From the NCBI RefSeq assembly GCF_001428105.1, contig NZ_LMSJ01000022.1, positions 4,250-68,249 on the forward strand: 64,000 bases of DNA, read 5' to 3'. This document shows, piece by piece, positions 45,683 through 54,377 of the stretch; the first letter of the stretch is position 1; each line of letters opens with the position of its first letter. The stretch comes from Paenibacillus sp. Soil766. Its GTDB lineage: Bacteria > Bacillota > Bacilli > Paenibacillales > NBRC-103111. Position numbers and translations under genes: made by a program. Below the pieces are notes generated by a model, which worked only from the letters and a program-made list of their open reading frames with translations, did no database searches and had not been told where the DNA came from.

Positions 45683-45899
45683 CTTCGTTTTACTCCTTTT
45701 CTTAAGGCAACCTCTAAAATCTCGGTTTAGAGTCGCCCAATTTTTAGATTTCGGAATTTTTTACAACTTTACCGATAAAATGTTGTTTAAAGATTTTGGA
45801 TTTTTTGATGAATTGACCATCAAATATGCCTCCGTTTCTTACTGAGCACTTGCCCCTTGGGCAATATAAACACCTCCCTCTAATGTTGGTTGGCAGATT

Positions 45900-45914
45900 T
45901 TGAAAACGTTTTCA
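45900..45914 (+). promoter_or_regulatory. Consensus cre site (CcpA) upstream of the xylanase gene
   Basis: TTGAAAACGTTTTCA fits WTGNAANCGNWNNCW at every position and its core TGAAAACGTTTTCA is a perfect palindrome. It lies about 220 bases before the xylanase start and indicates carbon catabolite control. Confidence 0.8.
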
Positions 45915-46097
45915 CGAAAGCGAATACAAGGTCTCTACCTTCTACAGCCTTAACAGTTGAATGCAGCTCAGCTGTTTGTGTCACCGACGGTGTAGACTAT
46001 CCTCTTATCTCTGCCACTCTGTATTGACTATTGTTAATAGGATATACAAACCATAGAATTAACTCCATGGATGGATAATAGAACATTTGTACTTTTT

Positions 46098-46112
46098 TCG
46101 AAAGCGGTTACA
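46098..46112 (+). promoter_or_regulatory. Second cre-like site
   Basis: TCGAAAGCGGTTACA matches the cre consensus with one mismatch at the second base. It is weaker than the site at 45900. Confidence 0.4.
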
Positions 46113-46324
46113 ACTCAGACCCTGGTTTATGATTTCTGTTGACCTTACTTTCATCAAGACCCCTTTTCGTTTGGTCATGCGCTGTGCAATGCCCAACTCC
46201 TTCCGTACCAACCGCGCCACGCACTCTTTCGCGAAATATTACTTATACAATTCGAAAGCATTATTCGCTTACTAGCATCGCCACCTATTGCCTCAAGAAT
46301 CGGACTATCGTTTCGTGTCAATAC

Positions 46325-46380
46325 AGCTGCTTAATCAATATCGCAAGAATGGCAACAATCCTGGCATTCCAGCTACCCTC
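46325..46380 (-). pseudogene. Decayed copy of the sigK translation start
   Basis: On the minus strand this stretch repeats the sigK ribosome site and first codons. GTAGCTGGAATGCC-GGATTGTT matches GTGGCTGGAATGCC-GGATTGTT of sigK, then, after a diverged middle with a one-base shift, ATTGATTAAGCAGCT matches ATTAATAAAGCAGCT (both reading LIKQL). Similarity ends there and a stop follows. Only about 17 codons remain. Confidence 0.55.
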
Positions 46381-46410
46381 TTGATCGTATTGCAGAGCAA
46401 AATACAACTA

Positions 46411-46458
46411 AGGGGACTGCTTCAAGGGCGATAATCGCACCTTTGAAGACAGTCCCCT
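46411..46458 (-). terminator. Terminator after the SLH-anchored enzyme
   Basis: AGGGGACTG-C-TTCAAGG pairs with CCTTTGAAG-A-CAGTCCCCT around a loop that itself can pair (GCGATAATCGC). It lies seven bases past the stop at 46465. The T-tract is weak. Confidence 0.72.
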
Positions 46459-46464
46459 GCCAAG

Positions 46465-49400
46465 CTAGTTCAACTTATTCAATAATCGGTAGATGATCAC
46501 GGCCGCTTGTGCTCTGGTTGTACTTTCGTTCGGCATAAAGCTTCCGTTACTTCCTTCAATAATACCTGCGCCTTGCATAGTGCTTATAGCTTCCATCGCA
46601 TAGTTCGCTATGTCGGACATGTCATTAAAAGCTTCAGAGCTACCCTTCGCAGGAATGCTTACGTTCAGCACTTGTAAAATCCGGCTAGCCATTACGGCCA
46701 TATCTTGTCTGGATATTACTTCGTCTCCACCAAAGCTTCCATCTTCCCTGCCGCTAATGACACCAAGCCGCTCTGCGGCAGCAATGGAGCCGTAATACCA
46801 ATCATGCTGATCCATATCTCCGAAGGAGGAAGAGCCCGCATGTTCATCGGTCAAGCTAAAGCTTCTCATCAAAAGTGTTACGAATTCAGCTCTAGTGACC
46901 GGGCTGTTAGGTGCATAGCTATCTGCACTTACACCATTAACAACTTCTCTGGCGGCCAATGCTTCAATACTTGCTTGCGCCCAAGATACTTCGTTGAGGT
47001 CTTGGAAGGTAACATCCTTGTAGAATACAGCATAGTCGCCAAGCTCTGCCGTTGTGAACTCGACTTGTCCTGTAGCTGCATTGTAAGCCCCATTAACAAG
47101 AACCTCTAATTGCCCTGATGCGTTCACATAGCTTACGATTACTTTCTCAGGAGATTCTCCCGGTTTCAGCGTATAGCTAACAGCTATTCGAGCACCCTCG
47201 GCACCCAAGTTGCTGATTGGTTTTCCATCCATTTGCACGTCAAATTGGAATACACTGCCGCTCCCAATGGACTGTCTAGCCTGCTCTGACAGAACTCCAC
47301 GTTCAACGTTCGTTACAACAACTTGAATATTCTTTCCATCTGTCCCTGCCTGTTGCTTCAATGCTTGAATAGGAAGGATAACCTTAGAAGCCCCTGCATG
47401 GAATGCGATCTGTTTCACTTGGTTGGCATCCGCTTTGTTCAGCAATTCAACAGGAACTTGTATGACAAGCTTCTTAGTAGTCGACTCTGCTGGAACGCTT
47501 AAGCTTATCGTTCCAGCAATAACTCCCTGAATGGCACTATTCATTTCTTGTTCTTTAATTGTAACTGAAGATGTATTAGGATCCTTAGGTTCTTCCTTTA
47601 CGGGTACACCTACCGTACCGTTGTTGCCTGTTCCTACCGGCGTATCATCGGAGTTATCATCGTCTTCCCCATTATTGTTACTGGCTGTCACCGTTATATT
47701 CGCAGTCGCTTGCAGCGCAGTTCCGGATACCGATCCATGTACTACAAAGGCACCAACTTGTGCATAAAGCGTTGGAGCGATGTTGTCCCAGACAACCTGA
47801 AGCTGTGAGGTTAGCTGATTATCATATACGGCCGTTACAACCGTCGGTAAGATTGGCGCTATCCCTGTTGTCGTGCTTACGGCAACAGGCTCAATCGCTA
47901 GGATGACCGCCGGAGTTTCAGTTACCGTAATATTCGCTACTGCGCGAATGCTTGTGCCTGCGACATCCCCATTTACGACAAACGAGCCAGCTTCGGCATA
48001 CTGGGAAGCATCCACGAGATCCCATGTAACGGACTGCGATGAAGTAGATTGATCATCATACACAGCTGTTACTACTGTAGGAAGCTCTGGTGCAATACCT
48101 TTCGTTGTCAACACCCCAATCGGATTGATACTAACGATCACTGGGTTTGGATTAACAGTGACTTGAGCCTCCGCTCTCACATCGGTCCCCTCTACTACAC
48201 CATACACAACAAAGCTTCCTGCCTGCGCATATTGCGAAGGTGCCACAGTATCCCAGATTACAGGGTGTGATTTTTGGGACTGATCGTCATATACGGCAGT
48301 CACATGAGTAGGCAATACTGGCGCTGCTCCAATAGCGGTCGTAACCAACTTAGGCTCGAAACTGACAATAGCAGCCGGAGTAGCTCCTACAGTGATATGC
48401 GCCTCTGCTCGAATTGCTGTACCAGCTACAGTCCCTTGTAGAGTAAAGGTACCTTCCGCCGCATACTGAACGGGTGCTATGCTGTCCCATGTTACCGGCA
48501 GCATTTCGACCGACTCGTCACTATAAGTAACAGAAACGGTTGAAGGCAATGTTGGAGCAACATTGACATACGTATTCACGTCAACTGGTGATACCGCATT
48601 AATAACGGCTGTTCCAGGAATGATTTCACCACTGCCCATTTTGACGTGGTCCAATGTAATATTAGCGACGGGAACCGTGTCTCCGCCAATTTTCATCACA
48701 TTGCCGCCGGTACCTAAACTGGCTGCTCCAGCCCAAGCTAGCTGACCGTCAATGTATAAGTCATACGTATAATTCGCGTGAACAACTACTCTGTAATCGT
48801 GATACACCGTTGTATCCAAAGTAGTTGTCTTGGTCGGGCTGCTTGCTTTATTTTGTGCCGTACCTTCTGTGCCATACTTTAAATAAAGCCCGATCTGATA
48901 ATTTCCACTTCTAATTGTAAATTCATTCGTGGTGTTTGCCGCATTTACCTTGGCTCTATACTCTACAGTGAAGGCCCCCACAATAGGCGTGAAAGCGGTT
49001 TTCAGTAAATACGTTGAAAAACCGGTGCTTGTGTCAATAATTTTAACATTCCCGCTGTCCTGCGTTACGGAGCCAGAGCCATTGACCAATTTGGACCAGC
49101 CTCGTGAATACTTATTCATATCGTCATTAAAGTATTTAAATGGGCCTGGCGGCAGTGGAGGTATCTCGTCTATTGGTTCAACTGCATTCGGGTCCATCTT
49201 GGCATAGGCAAGCACGCCGCCTAATCGGTCGCCCTGCTCATAGAACATGTATAAGTCTTCGCCGTCATATACAAAGTTAGCCGAGGCTGTTCGTCCTTTA
49301 TCAATCACGTCATCAGAGTCATGCAATACGCCCAGATGATTCTCTAGGTCAAAATTAGCACCAACCTCGGTAATATGCACATTGCCCGAAGACGCATGGT

Positions 49401-50157
49401 AAGCTACATAATGCTTGCCATTCCATGGAAAATAAGTGGGACCGGACAAGTTTGTTCCTTCAGATGCATTGGAAGTAATCAATGGATTCTTTTGTGTCGT
49501 CCAGTTGAGACCATCATTCGACCATGCCAGATAAATGTTTCTTTTATTCGCTGTAGTATTACCCATCAGCAGCATGATGTAAGTATTATTTTTGGAAGGA
49601 ATCGTGTACTTGAACACCTTGGCATATGAGGTTTCCATCAAGCCGACAAAATCACTAGTGCCAAGCGCTTTTCGCTCATACGTAAAGTTGATGCCGTCTG
49701 ATGTTGAGGCAATCCTTGTCGTCGTATTTTCCCCATGGTAATACATGTAATATTTCTGAGCTGCATCGTTCCATATCATATAAGGTGAGGATACATGCGA
49801 CACATTGTAATGAGGAGACCAGACATTAGCGATTAACGGGTTAGCGTCGTACTCCGTCCAAGGCCCATCCAAGGAATCGGAGTAAGCAAGATTTATCCCA
49901 CCTGGCGCATCGTGAGGAGCATAGTACAAATAATAATTGCCTAACGGATTCGCGATGTGTTCCCTTGCATTAACAACCTGAGGAAATATAATCTCGTCCG
50001 TAGGATTATATTTTAACTCCAGCGGGTCCAAGACTTGCCCCTGATATTTGAAAATTGGAAAACCTGCTAGAGCGGACGCAGGTTTAGGGTTAACAACGAC
50101 TACAATGCTCAGTACCATGATAAAACATAAAAAACTGGCTATCACTTTTTTTAGCAT
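46465..50157 (-). CDS. SLH-anchored beta-propeller glycosidase (GH43-like) with LamG-like and Ig-like repeats
   Basis: 1230 residues. A signal peptide (1-29) precedes a five-bladed propeller domain (about 33-335) of the GH43/GH117/GH130 type, with repeated YYLYYAP and YYMYYHG strand motifs. Next are a concanavalin-like sandwich (about 345-510), four bacterial Ig-like repeats of about 75 residues (about 515-820, each ending in an A-ITV strand), an acidic linker (NNNGEDDDNSDD), a beta-rich region, and three SLH motifs (about 1050-1230) with the TRAE and TRAQ signatures. The SLH motifs tie it to the cell wall polymer. It probably binds and trims arabinose- or galactose-bearing side chains at the cell surface. 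The catalytic assignment is less sure than the architecture. Confidence 0.83.
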   Translation of the reverse strand: MLKKVIASFLCFIMVLSIVVVVNPKPASALAGFPIFKYQGQVLDPLELKYNPTDEIIFPQVVNAREHIANPLGNYYLYYAPHDAPGGINLAYSDSLDGPWTEYDANPLIANVWSPHYNVSHVSSPYMIWNDAAQKYYMYYHGENTTTRIASTSDGINFTYERKALGTSDFVGLMETSYAKVFKYTIPSKNNTYIMLLMGNTTANKRNIYLAWSNDGLNWTTQKNPLITSNASEGTNLSGPTYFPWNGKHYVAYHASSGNVHITEVGANFDLENHLGVLHDSDDVIDKGRTASANFVYDGEDLYMFYEQGDRLGGVLAYAKMDPNAVEPIDEIPPLPPGPFKYFNDDMNKYSRGWSKLVNGSGSVTQDSGNVKIIDTSTGFSTYLLKTAFTPIVGAFTVEYRAKVNAANTTNEFTIRSGNYQIGLYLKYGTEGTAQNKASSPTKTTTLDTTVYHDYRVVVHANYTYDLYIDGQLAWAGAASLGTGGNVMKIGGDTVPVANITLDHVKMGSGEIIPGTAVINAVSPVDVNTYVNVAPTLPSTVSVTYSDESVEMLPVTWDSIAPVQYAAEGTFTLQGTVAGTAIRAEAHITVGATPAAIVSFEPKLVTTAIGAAPVLPTHVTAVYDDQSQKSHPVIWDTVAPSQYAQAGSFVVYGVVEGTDVRAEAQVTVNPNPVIVSINPIGVLTTKGIAPELPTVVTAVYDDQSTSSQSVTWDLVDASQYAEAGSFVVNGDVAGTSIRAVANITVTETPAVILAIEPVAVSTTTGIAPILPTVVTAVYDNQLTSQLQVVWDNIAPTLYAQVGAFVVHGSVSGTALQATANITVTASNNNGEDDDNSDDTPVGTGNNGTVGVPVKEEPKDPNTSSVTIKEQEMNSAIQGVIAGTISLSVPAESTTKKLVIQVPVELLNKADANQVKQIAFHAGASKVILPIQALKQQAGTDGKNIQVVVTNVERGVLSEQARQSIGSGSVFQFDVQMDGKPISNLGAEGARIAVSYTLKPGESPEKVIVSYVNASGQLEVLVNGAYNAATGQVEFTTAELGDYAVFYKDVTFQDLNEVSWAQASIEALAAREVVNGVSADSYAPNSPVTRAEFVTLLMRSFSLTDEHAGSSSFGDMDQHDWYYGSIAAAERLGVISGREDGSFGGDEVISRQDMAVMASRILQVLNVSIPAKGSSEAFNDMSDIANYAMEAISTMQGAGIIEGSNGSFMPNESTTRAQAAVIIYRLLNKLN

Positions 50158-50196
50158 CAGTCTTGCTCCTTTTTAATTGTAGATGGTCTTCTCTTC

Positions 50197-51039
50197 TTAT
50201 TTCATACCAGTCAAAGCTACACCCTCGATAAATCGCTTCTGAGCGATAAAGAAAACAAGCAATAGGGGTACAGTTGCCATAACGGAGGCTGCCATCAATA
50301 AGTGCCAATCAGTCCCTGCCGTATCCGTGAATAACTTAAGTCCAACAGGTAAAGTAAATAGTTTATTATCGCTAATGTAGATTAGCGGATCGAAATAGTT
50401 ATCCCAGCTGTGAAGAAATGTAAAAATGGCGAGCGTGGATAACGCCGGCGTAGAAAGCGGCAGCATGATACGCCAGAATGTTGTCCATGGTGTGCAGCCG
50501 TCTATTTTCGCCGCTTCCTCCAGCTCATTCGGGACCATGATGAAAAATTGGCGAAGTAAAAATACGCCGAATATTCCGCCTGCACCTAATACGGAAGGAA
50601 CAATTAACGGAAAGTGTGTGTCGGTCAGATGGAGTTTAGACATCCAGACGAACATCGGAATCGCCGTCACCTCCGTCGGAATCATCATACCGGTCAGCAG
50701 GATGAGGAAGATGATATTTTTGAAACGAAAATTCATCTTACCAAAAGCATACCCAGCCAGTGCCGCAAACAAGCAAGTCGCTACGGTAACCAATATGGCT
50801 ATATAAGCGCTATTGAAGAAGTAAAGAGGAAACTCAGGCTGTTTGACGAACACTTGCTTGAAATTAGACCAAGAAATGGGATCAGGAATCCATTGCGGCG
50901 GAAACAGGAATATTTTCGTAGGATCCTTAAGTGAAGTCGTGATCATCCATAGGAATGGAAACAAGATTACGAGCGATATAAGGGAAAGTACTGCATAAAT
51001 GGGCAGGTTTCGAAGTATGCCCTGTTGGTTATTGTTCAT
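50197..51039 (-). CDS. Carbohydrate ABC transporter permease (MalG/AraQ type)
   Basis: A 280-residue permease with about six helices and the coupling motif NELEEAAKIDGCT, then IMLPLSTP, near 170-195. It overlaps the end of the partner permease gene by 11 bases. It is the third CUT1 system of the window, with 51029 and 52157, and is nearer the AraPQ/UgpAE group than the LplBC-type pairs at 23 kb and 34 kb. It has no ATPase gene either. Confidence 0.92.
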   Translation of the reverse strand: MNNNQQGILRNLPIYAVLSLISLVILFPFLWMITTSLKDPTKIFLFPPQWIPDPISWSNFKQVFVKQPEFPLYFFNSAYIAILVTVATCLFAALAGYAFGKMNFRFKNIIFLILLTGMMIPTEVTAIPMFVWMSKLHLTDTHFPLIVPSVLGAGGIFGVFLLRQFFIMVPNELEEAAKIDGCTPWTTFWRIMLPLSTPALSTLAIFTFLHSWDNYFDPLIYISDNKLFTLPVGLKLFTDTAGTDWHLLMAASVMATVPLLLVFFIAQKRFIEGVALTGMK

Positions 51040-51985
51040 GATGCACCCACCTTTTTCTCATATTCCATTGCACGATGGTTAAGATCAGCACTAGGAAAAA
51101 CAAGATGAAAGCGATTGAAGACGCGTAACCGAATTCAAATTGCTTAAACGCCTGCTGATAAATATAGTACACAAGCACATAGGTGCTAATCCCCGGACCA
51201 CCGTCCGTCATGACTTGGATTTGAGAGAATACCTTTAGCGAACCGATTAAGGTTAGGATAAGCGCCAGGAAAAACGCTGGTGAGATCATCGGAAAGGTGA
51301 TATTCCAGAAAGTTCTCATACGCGAGGCTCCGTCAATCTTGGCAGCTTCGTAATACATTTTGGGAACCTCCTGAAGCGCAGCAAGGAAAATCACCATATT
51401 CAGACCTACATTCTTCAATACGCTGACTACGATAACTACGGGCATCGCCAAGCCAAAATTGTAGAGCCATGCGGGTCCCTGTATGTTAAATAACTGCAGA
51501 ATTTGATTGACCAAGCCAGCATCCGTCGCAAAAATGTATTTCCACACAATCGCCCATACGACAATCGAAGTCACAACCGGCGTGAATATAGCGGTTCGAA
51601 ACAGGCTGATCCCTGGTATTTTTCTATTTAACAGAAGTGCTAAACCAAGCGCGAGCATCAAATTCAAGGGAATGAGCCCCGCCGAAAAGTACAACGTATT
51701 CCATACCGTTTTCCAAAATAAAGGGTCGTTCAGAAATGCTTTCTCGTAGTTATCTAACCCTACAAACTCCGTATCGTGTAGGAGAGAGTAATTGGTGAAG
51801 CTCATGCCGAATGCAGCTACGATTGGAATCAATAGGAAAATGATATACCCGAGTACCATCGGAGAAATAAATAAGTAAGCATACCAGGCTCCGCTTGAAG
51901 CAAGACGGCTTTTGCCGCGTTTCCGAACGGAAACGGGTTGCCCGGTCTGCAGGGTTGGAGTCAGATTCGCATCTGTGGAATTCAT
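51029..51985 (-). CDS. Carbohydrate ABC transporter permease (MalF/UgpA type)
   Basis: A 318-residue permease. ATG 51985 is chosen for AAAGGAG nine bases upstream; the open frame extends 11 codons further without a site. It has six helices and the coupling motif YEAAKIDGASRMRTF, then ITFPMISP, near 220-240. It sits between the binding-protein gene (after a long hairpin) and the partner permease. Confidence 0.92.
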   Translation of the reverse strand: MNSTDANLTPTLQTGQPVSVRKRGKSRLASSGAWYAYLFISPMVLGYIIFLLIPIVAAFGMSFTNYSLLHDTEFVGLDNYEKAFLNDPLFWKTVWNTLYFSAGLIPLNLMLALGLALLLNRKIPGISLFRTAIFTPVVTSIVVWAIVWKYIFATDAGLVNQILQLFNIQGPAWLYNFGLAMPVVIVVSVLKNVGLNMVIFLAALQEVPKMYYEAAKIDGASRMRTFWNITFPMISPAFFLALILTLIGSLKVFSQIQVMTDGGPGISTYVLVYYIYQQAFKQFEFGYASSIAFILFFLVLILTIVQWNMRKRWVHHEQ

Positions 51986-52040
51986 GTTGTTTCTCTCCTT
52001 TCTCTGTAAGTTAATCATTCAAATGGTGTGCGAAACCCAC

Positions 52041-52155
52041 AGCAAAGCAAGAAGTTCGGAGTAAAAGGGATCTGACGATTGCTAAGACATCTAGCCGTAA
52101 CTGGCCATAAACAAGCAACAGACCCTTTTCTACTCTAAACTTCTTCACTGCGCTT
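52041..52155 (-). promoter_or_regulatory. Long imperfect hairpin between binding-protein and permease genes
   Basis: AAGAAGTT-GAGTA-AAAGGG on one side and CCCTTTT-TACTC-AACTTCTT on the other face each other across about 50 bases, with further AGC/GCT pairing outside. The structure fills the gap after the binding-protein stop. It probably protects the abundant binding-protein mRNA and partly terminates transcription before the permeases. Confidence 0.65.
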
Positions 52156-52156
52156 T

Positions 52157-53476
52157 TTATTTAAGCAACGGGCTTACTTCACTTTCGGCTTTGGTCAATA
52201 CATCCTTCACCTTGCCCGACTGCGCATAGAGCAAATCAAGAATCGTTTGCATCTTGGTATCAATTTGCTGCCAATTTTTGTGAGCTGGCAACGTAGTAGC
52301 GCCTACCATTTGATCGATGACGGCAAGCTTCACACTCTCAGTCGATGGCCCTTGCTTCAGGAATGATTCCGATTCCAGGATCGACTTGCGGCTTGGCACG
52401 AAATATTGGCTCGTAATGTTCATATTCTCATTATTCGTAATATATTTTAAGAAGTCCGTTGCTTCTTTCGGGAATTTGCTGTCCTTCATAACGACAACGC
52501 CAGCGTATCCCATTGTAGTGCCAGCACCTTTGGGCCCCTGAGGCAATGGAGCGATATCCCACTCGAAGTCTTTGATCGCCTTAGCTTTACCCATATAGCT
52601 GAACAATTCTTTTTGCATGGCAATTTTACCCGTGTCGAACGTCGTTTGATCGCCTGGCTTCGGATGCACTTTATCCTTGAATATCATATCAGAATACAAC
52701 TGAAGCGCTTGCTCGCCCTCTTTGGAGTTCAAGGTAAACTTCGTACCATCTTTACTTAACAGTTCAGCACCGTATGAATTAAATACCGTTTGCAGGGCAT
52801 CTGGCCAGTTGGTCCAGCCATTGCGTACAAAATTCGTTCCATATACACCCTTTCCAGGGTCAGCTAATGCCTTGGCCGCTTTGAGGAACTCCTCATAGTT
52901 CCATTTTCCTTGCTTATACAGCTCAGTTGGCGTTGCCAGTCCTTTTGCTTTGAACATCGTTTTGTTGTAGTAGATCATCGATGTAGGTGTAGAAAATGGA
53001 ATTCCATAGATTTTGCTGTCTTTGGTTAATAATTCAAGCGTGGTCGGAAATACCTCATCAAATTTATACGCTGCATCCGACTTCAAGGAAGTTACGTCAA
53101 GAAGCTGACTGCCCTGAATGAATTGCGGTATCATACGTTCTGCGAGCCATGCGACATCCGGAGCCGAGTTCGATGCTTGCATGATCGATAGCTTCTGCTG
53201 GTAGTCAGCGAAAGGAATGATCGTAATCTCCACACTGATGTTTGGGTTTTTCTCTTTATATTTGGCAATCATATCCTCATACATTTTCTTATGTGTGTCA
53301 TTGCCCCATATGCTGAATTTCAGTGTGACAGGCTTCTGCTCCTTCACCTCTGTTGACGAACTTGGCGCTTTGGTAGCTCCGGCTGCTGCCGGTGTATCTG
53401 TTTTGGTACCGCAAGCAGCTAATACCGAAGTTGTTACTAACAGCGTGCCCATAAGTAAGCCAAACTTTTTATTCAT
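52157..53476 (-). CDS. Extracellular sugar-binding lipoprotein (ABC transporter)
   Basis: A 439-residue binding lipoprotein with a hydrophobic leader and lipobox LAAC near residue 22. The size is that of the classic MalE-like family 1 proteins, smaller than the LplA-like ones at 21, 25 and 35 kb. It heads the third transport operon. A -10 (TATAAT on the minus strand, 53537-53542) with cre-like sites just downstream suggests CcpA roadblock control. Confidence 0.92.
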   Translation of the reverse strand: MNKKFGLLMGTLLVTTSVLAACGTKTDTPAAAGATKAPSSSTEVKEQKPVTLKFSIWGNDTHKKMYEDMIAKYKEKNPNISVEITIIPFADYQQKLSIMQASNSAPDVAWLAERMIPQFIQGSQLLDVTSLKSDAAYKFDEVFPTTLELLTKDSKIYGIPFSTPTSMIYYNKTMFKAKGLATPTELYKQGKWNYEEFLKAAKALADPGKGVYGTNFVRNGWTNWPDALQTVFNSYGAELLSKDGTKFTLNSKEGEQALQLYSDMIFKDKVHPKPGDQTTFDTGKIAMQKELFSYMGKAKAIKDFEWDIAPLPQGPKGAGTTMGYAGVVVMKDSKFPKEATDFLKYITNNENMNITSQYFVPSRKSILESESFLKQGPSTESVKLAVIDQMVGATTLPAHKNWQQIDTKMQTILDLLYAQSGKVKDVLTKAESEVSPLLK

Positions 53477-53502
53477 ATTCGAGTTCCCCTTTTAGTTGTA
53501 GT

Positions 53503-53542
53503 ATGTAACCGCTTCAATAAAACGTTTACAAACCTTATTATA
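53503..53542 (-). promoter_or_regulatory. Promoter -10 with overlapping cre-like sites
   Basis: On the minus strand TATAAT (53542-53537) is followed by TTGTAAACGTTTTAT (53531-53517). ATGTAACCGCTTCAA (53503-53517) lies on the opposite strand. Each of the two matches the cre consensus with one mismatch. No good -35 is seen, which fits activation by the adjacent YesN-type regulator. Confidence 0.55.
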
Positions 53543-53627
53543 AAGAAAACGAACCTTCTGTTTTATGGCCTAAAATTCAGAAAAGGTTCGAATTGTATCG
53601 ATGTTGGTTGAAATCCGGATTAAATTC

Positions 53628-54374
53628 TTATTCCTTTTGCTCGCGAAATTCCGATGGAGTCAAACCAACGATTTGCTTAAACAAAGACATGAAGTACTTC
53701 CCATTCGGATATCCCGACATTCTTCCGATGTCTTGAACCTTCATATGTGTGGATTTTAATAGCTGCTTGGCCTTCTCTATACGGCGCTGCGTCAGGTAAT
53801 CTGAAAGGTTCTGTCCCGTTTCGGACTTGAACAAAGCAGACAAATACCGATGATTTAGAAAAACCTGATCAGCCAAGTATTGCAGCGATATGTTCTGATC
53901 CAGATGAAGGTCGATAAGCTCCTTCACTTTTCTTATGATTTGTCGCTCCTCTTGCCCGTCCTTTACAGGGGCAGCAGCTTCGGCTTGCAGGGGATTACTT
54001 TTGATATGCACCTTCTTCAATCGATCTATAACTAGCGCTAATTCAGCCTTGTCTACAGGCTTCAATAAATAATCCGCAGCATGATACCTTAGTGCGTCCC
54101 GTGCATACTCGAAATCACTGTACCCGCTCACGATGACTACTGGCAGTTCAGGGAATTGGTCCCTGAGCCTTCTGATCATCTCAATCCCGTTCATTTCCTT
54201 CATACGGATATCGGTAATGACGACATCCGTCGTATTAACCTTCAGCCAATTGATCGCTTCAAGGCCATTGGACATTTCCCCAACTACCTGAACGCCGCCT
54301 ATGATATGCTCAAGCAAATGACGAAAGCCATTCCGAAGATTGATTTCATCCTCAACTAATAAAATACGAAGCAC
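53628..54374 (-). CDS. YesN-type response regulator (receiver plus AraC domain), short form
   Basis: 248 residues. The receiver (1-120) has ED at 8-9, phospho-Asp55 in TDIRM and LLKPVD, and is joined by a short linker to an AraC double helix-turn-helix (about 148-246, ending in FKQIVGLTPSEFR). It starts three bases after the stop of the kinase at 54378. The pair reads into the transport operon at 53476 and below and is its likely activator. Confidence 0.92.
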   Translation of the reverse strand: MLRILLVEDEINLRNGFRHLLEHIIGGVQVVGEMSNGLEAINWLKVNTTDVVITDIRMKEMNGIEMIRRLRDQFPELPVVIVSGYSDFEYARDALRYHAADYLLKPVDKAELALVIDRLKKVHIKSNPLQAEAAAPVKDGQEERQIIRKVKELIDLHLDQNISLQYLADQVFLNHRYLSALFKSETGQNLSDYLTQRRIEKAKQLLKSTHMKVQDIGRMSGYPNGKYFMSLFKQIVGLTPSEFREQKE

Positions 54375-54377
54375 TTT

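Larger units (their letters stand above)
45683..46324. promoter_or_regulatory. Long upstream region of the xylanase gene
   Basis: Some 640 bases precede the xylanase start. They hold a consensus cre at 45900 and a weaker one at 46098. No gene is supported; small open frames here lack ribosome sites and recognisable products. Confidence 0.5.
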
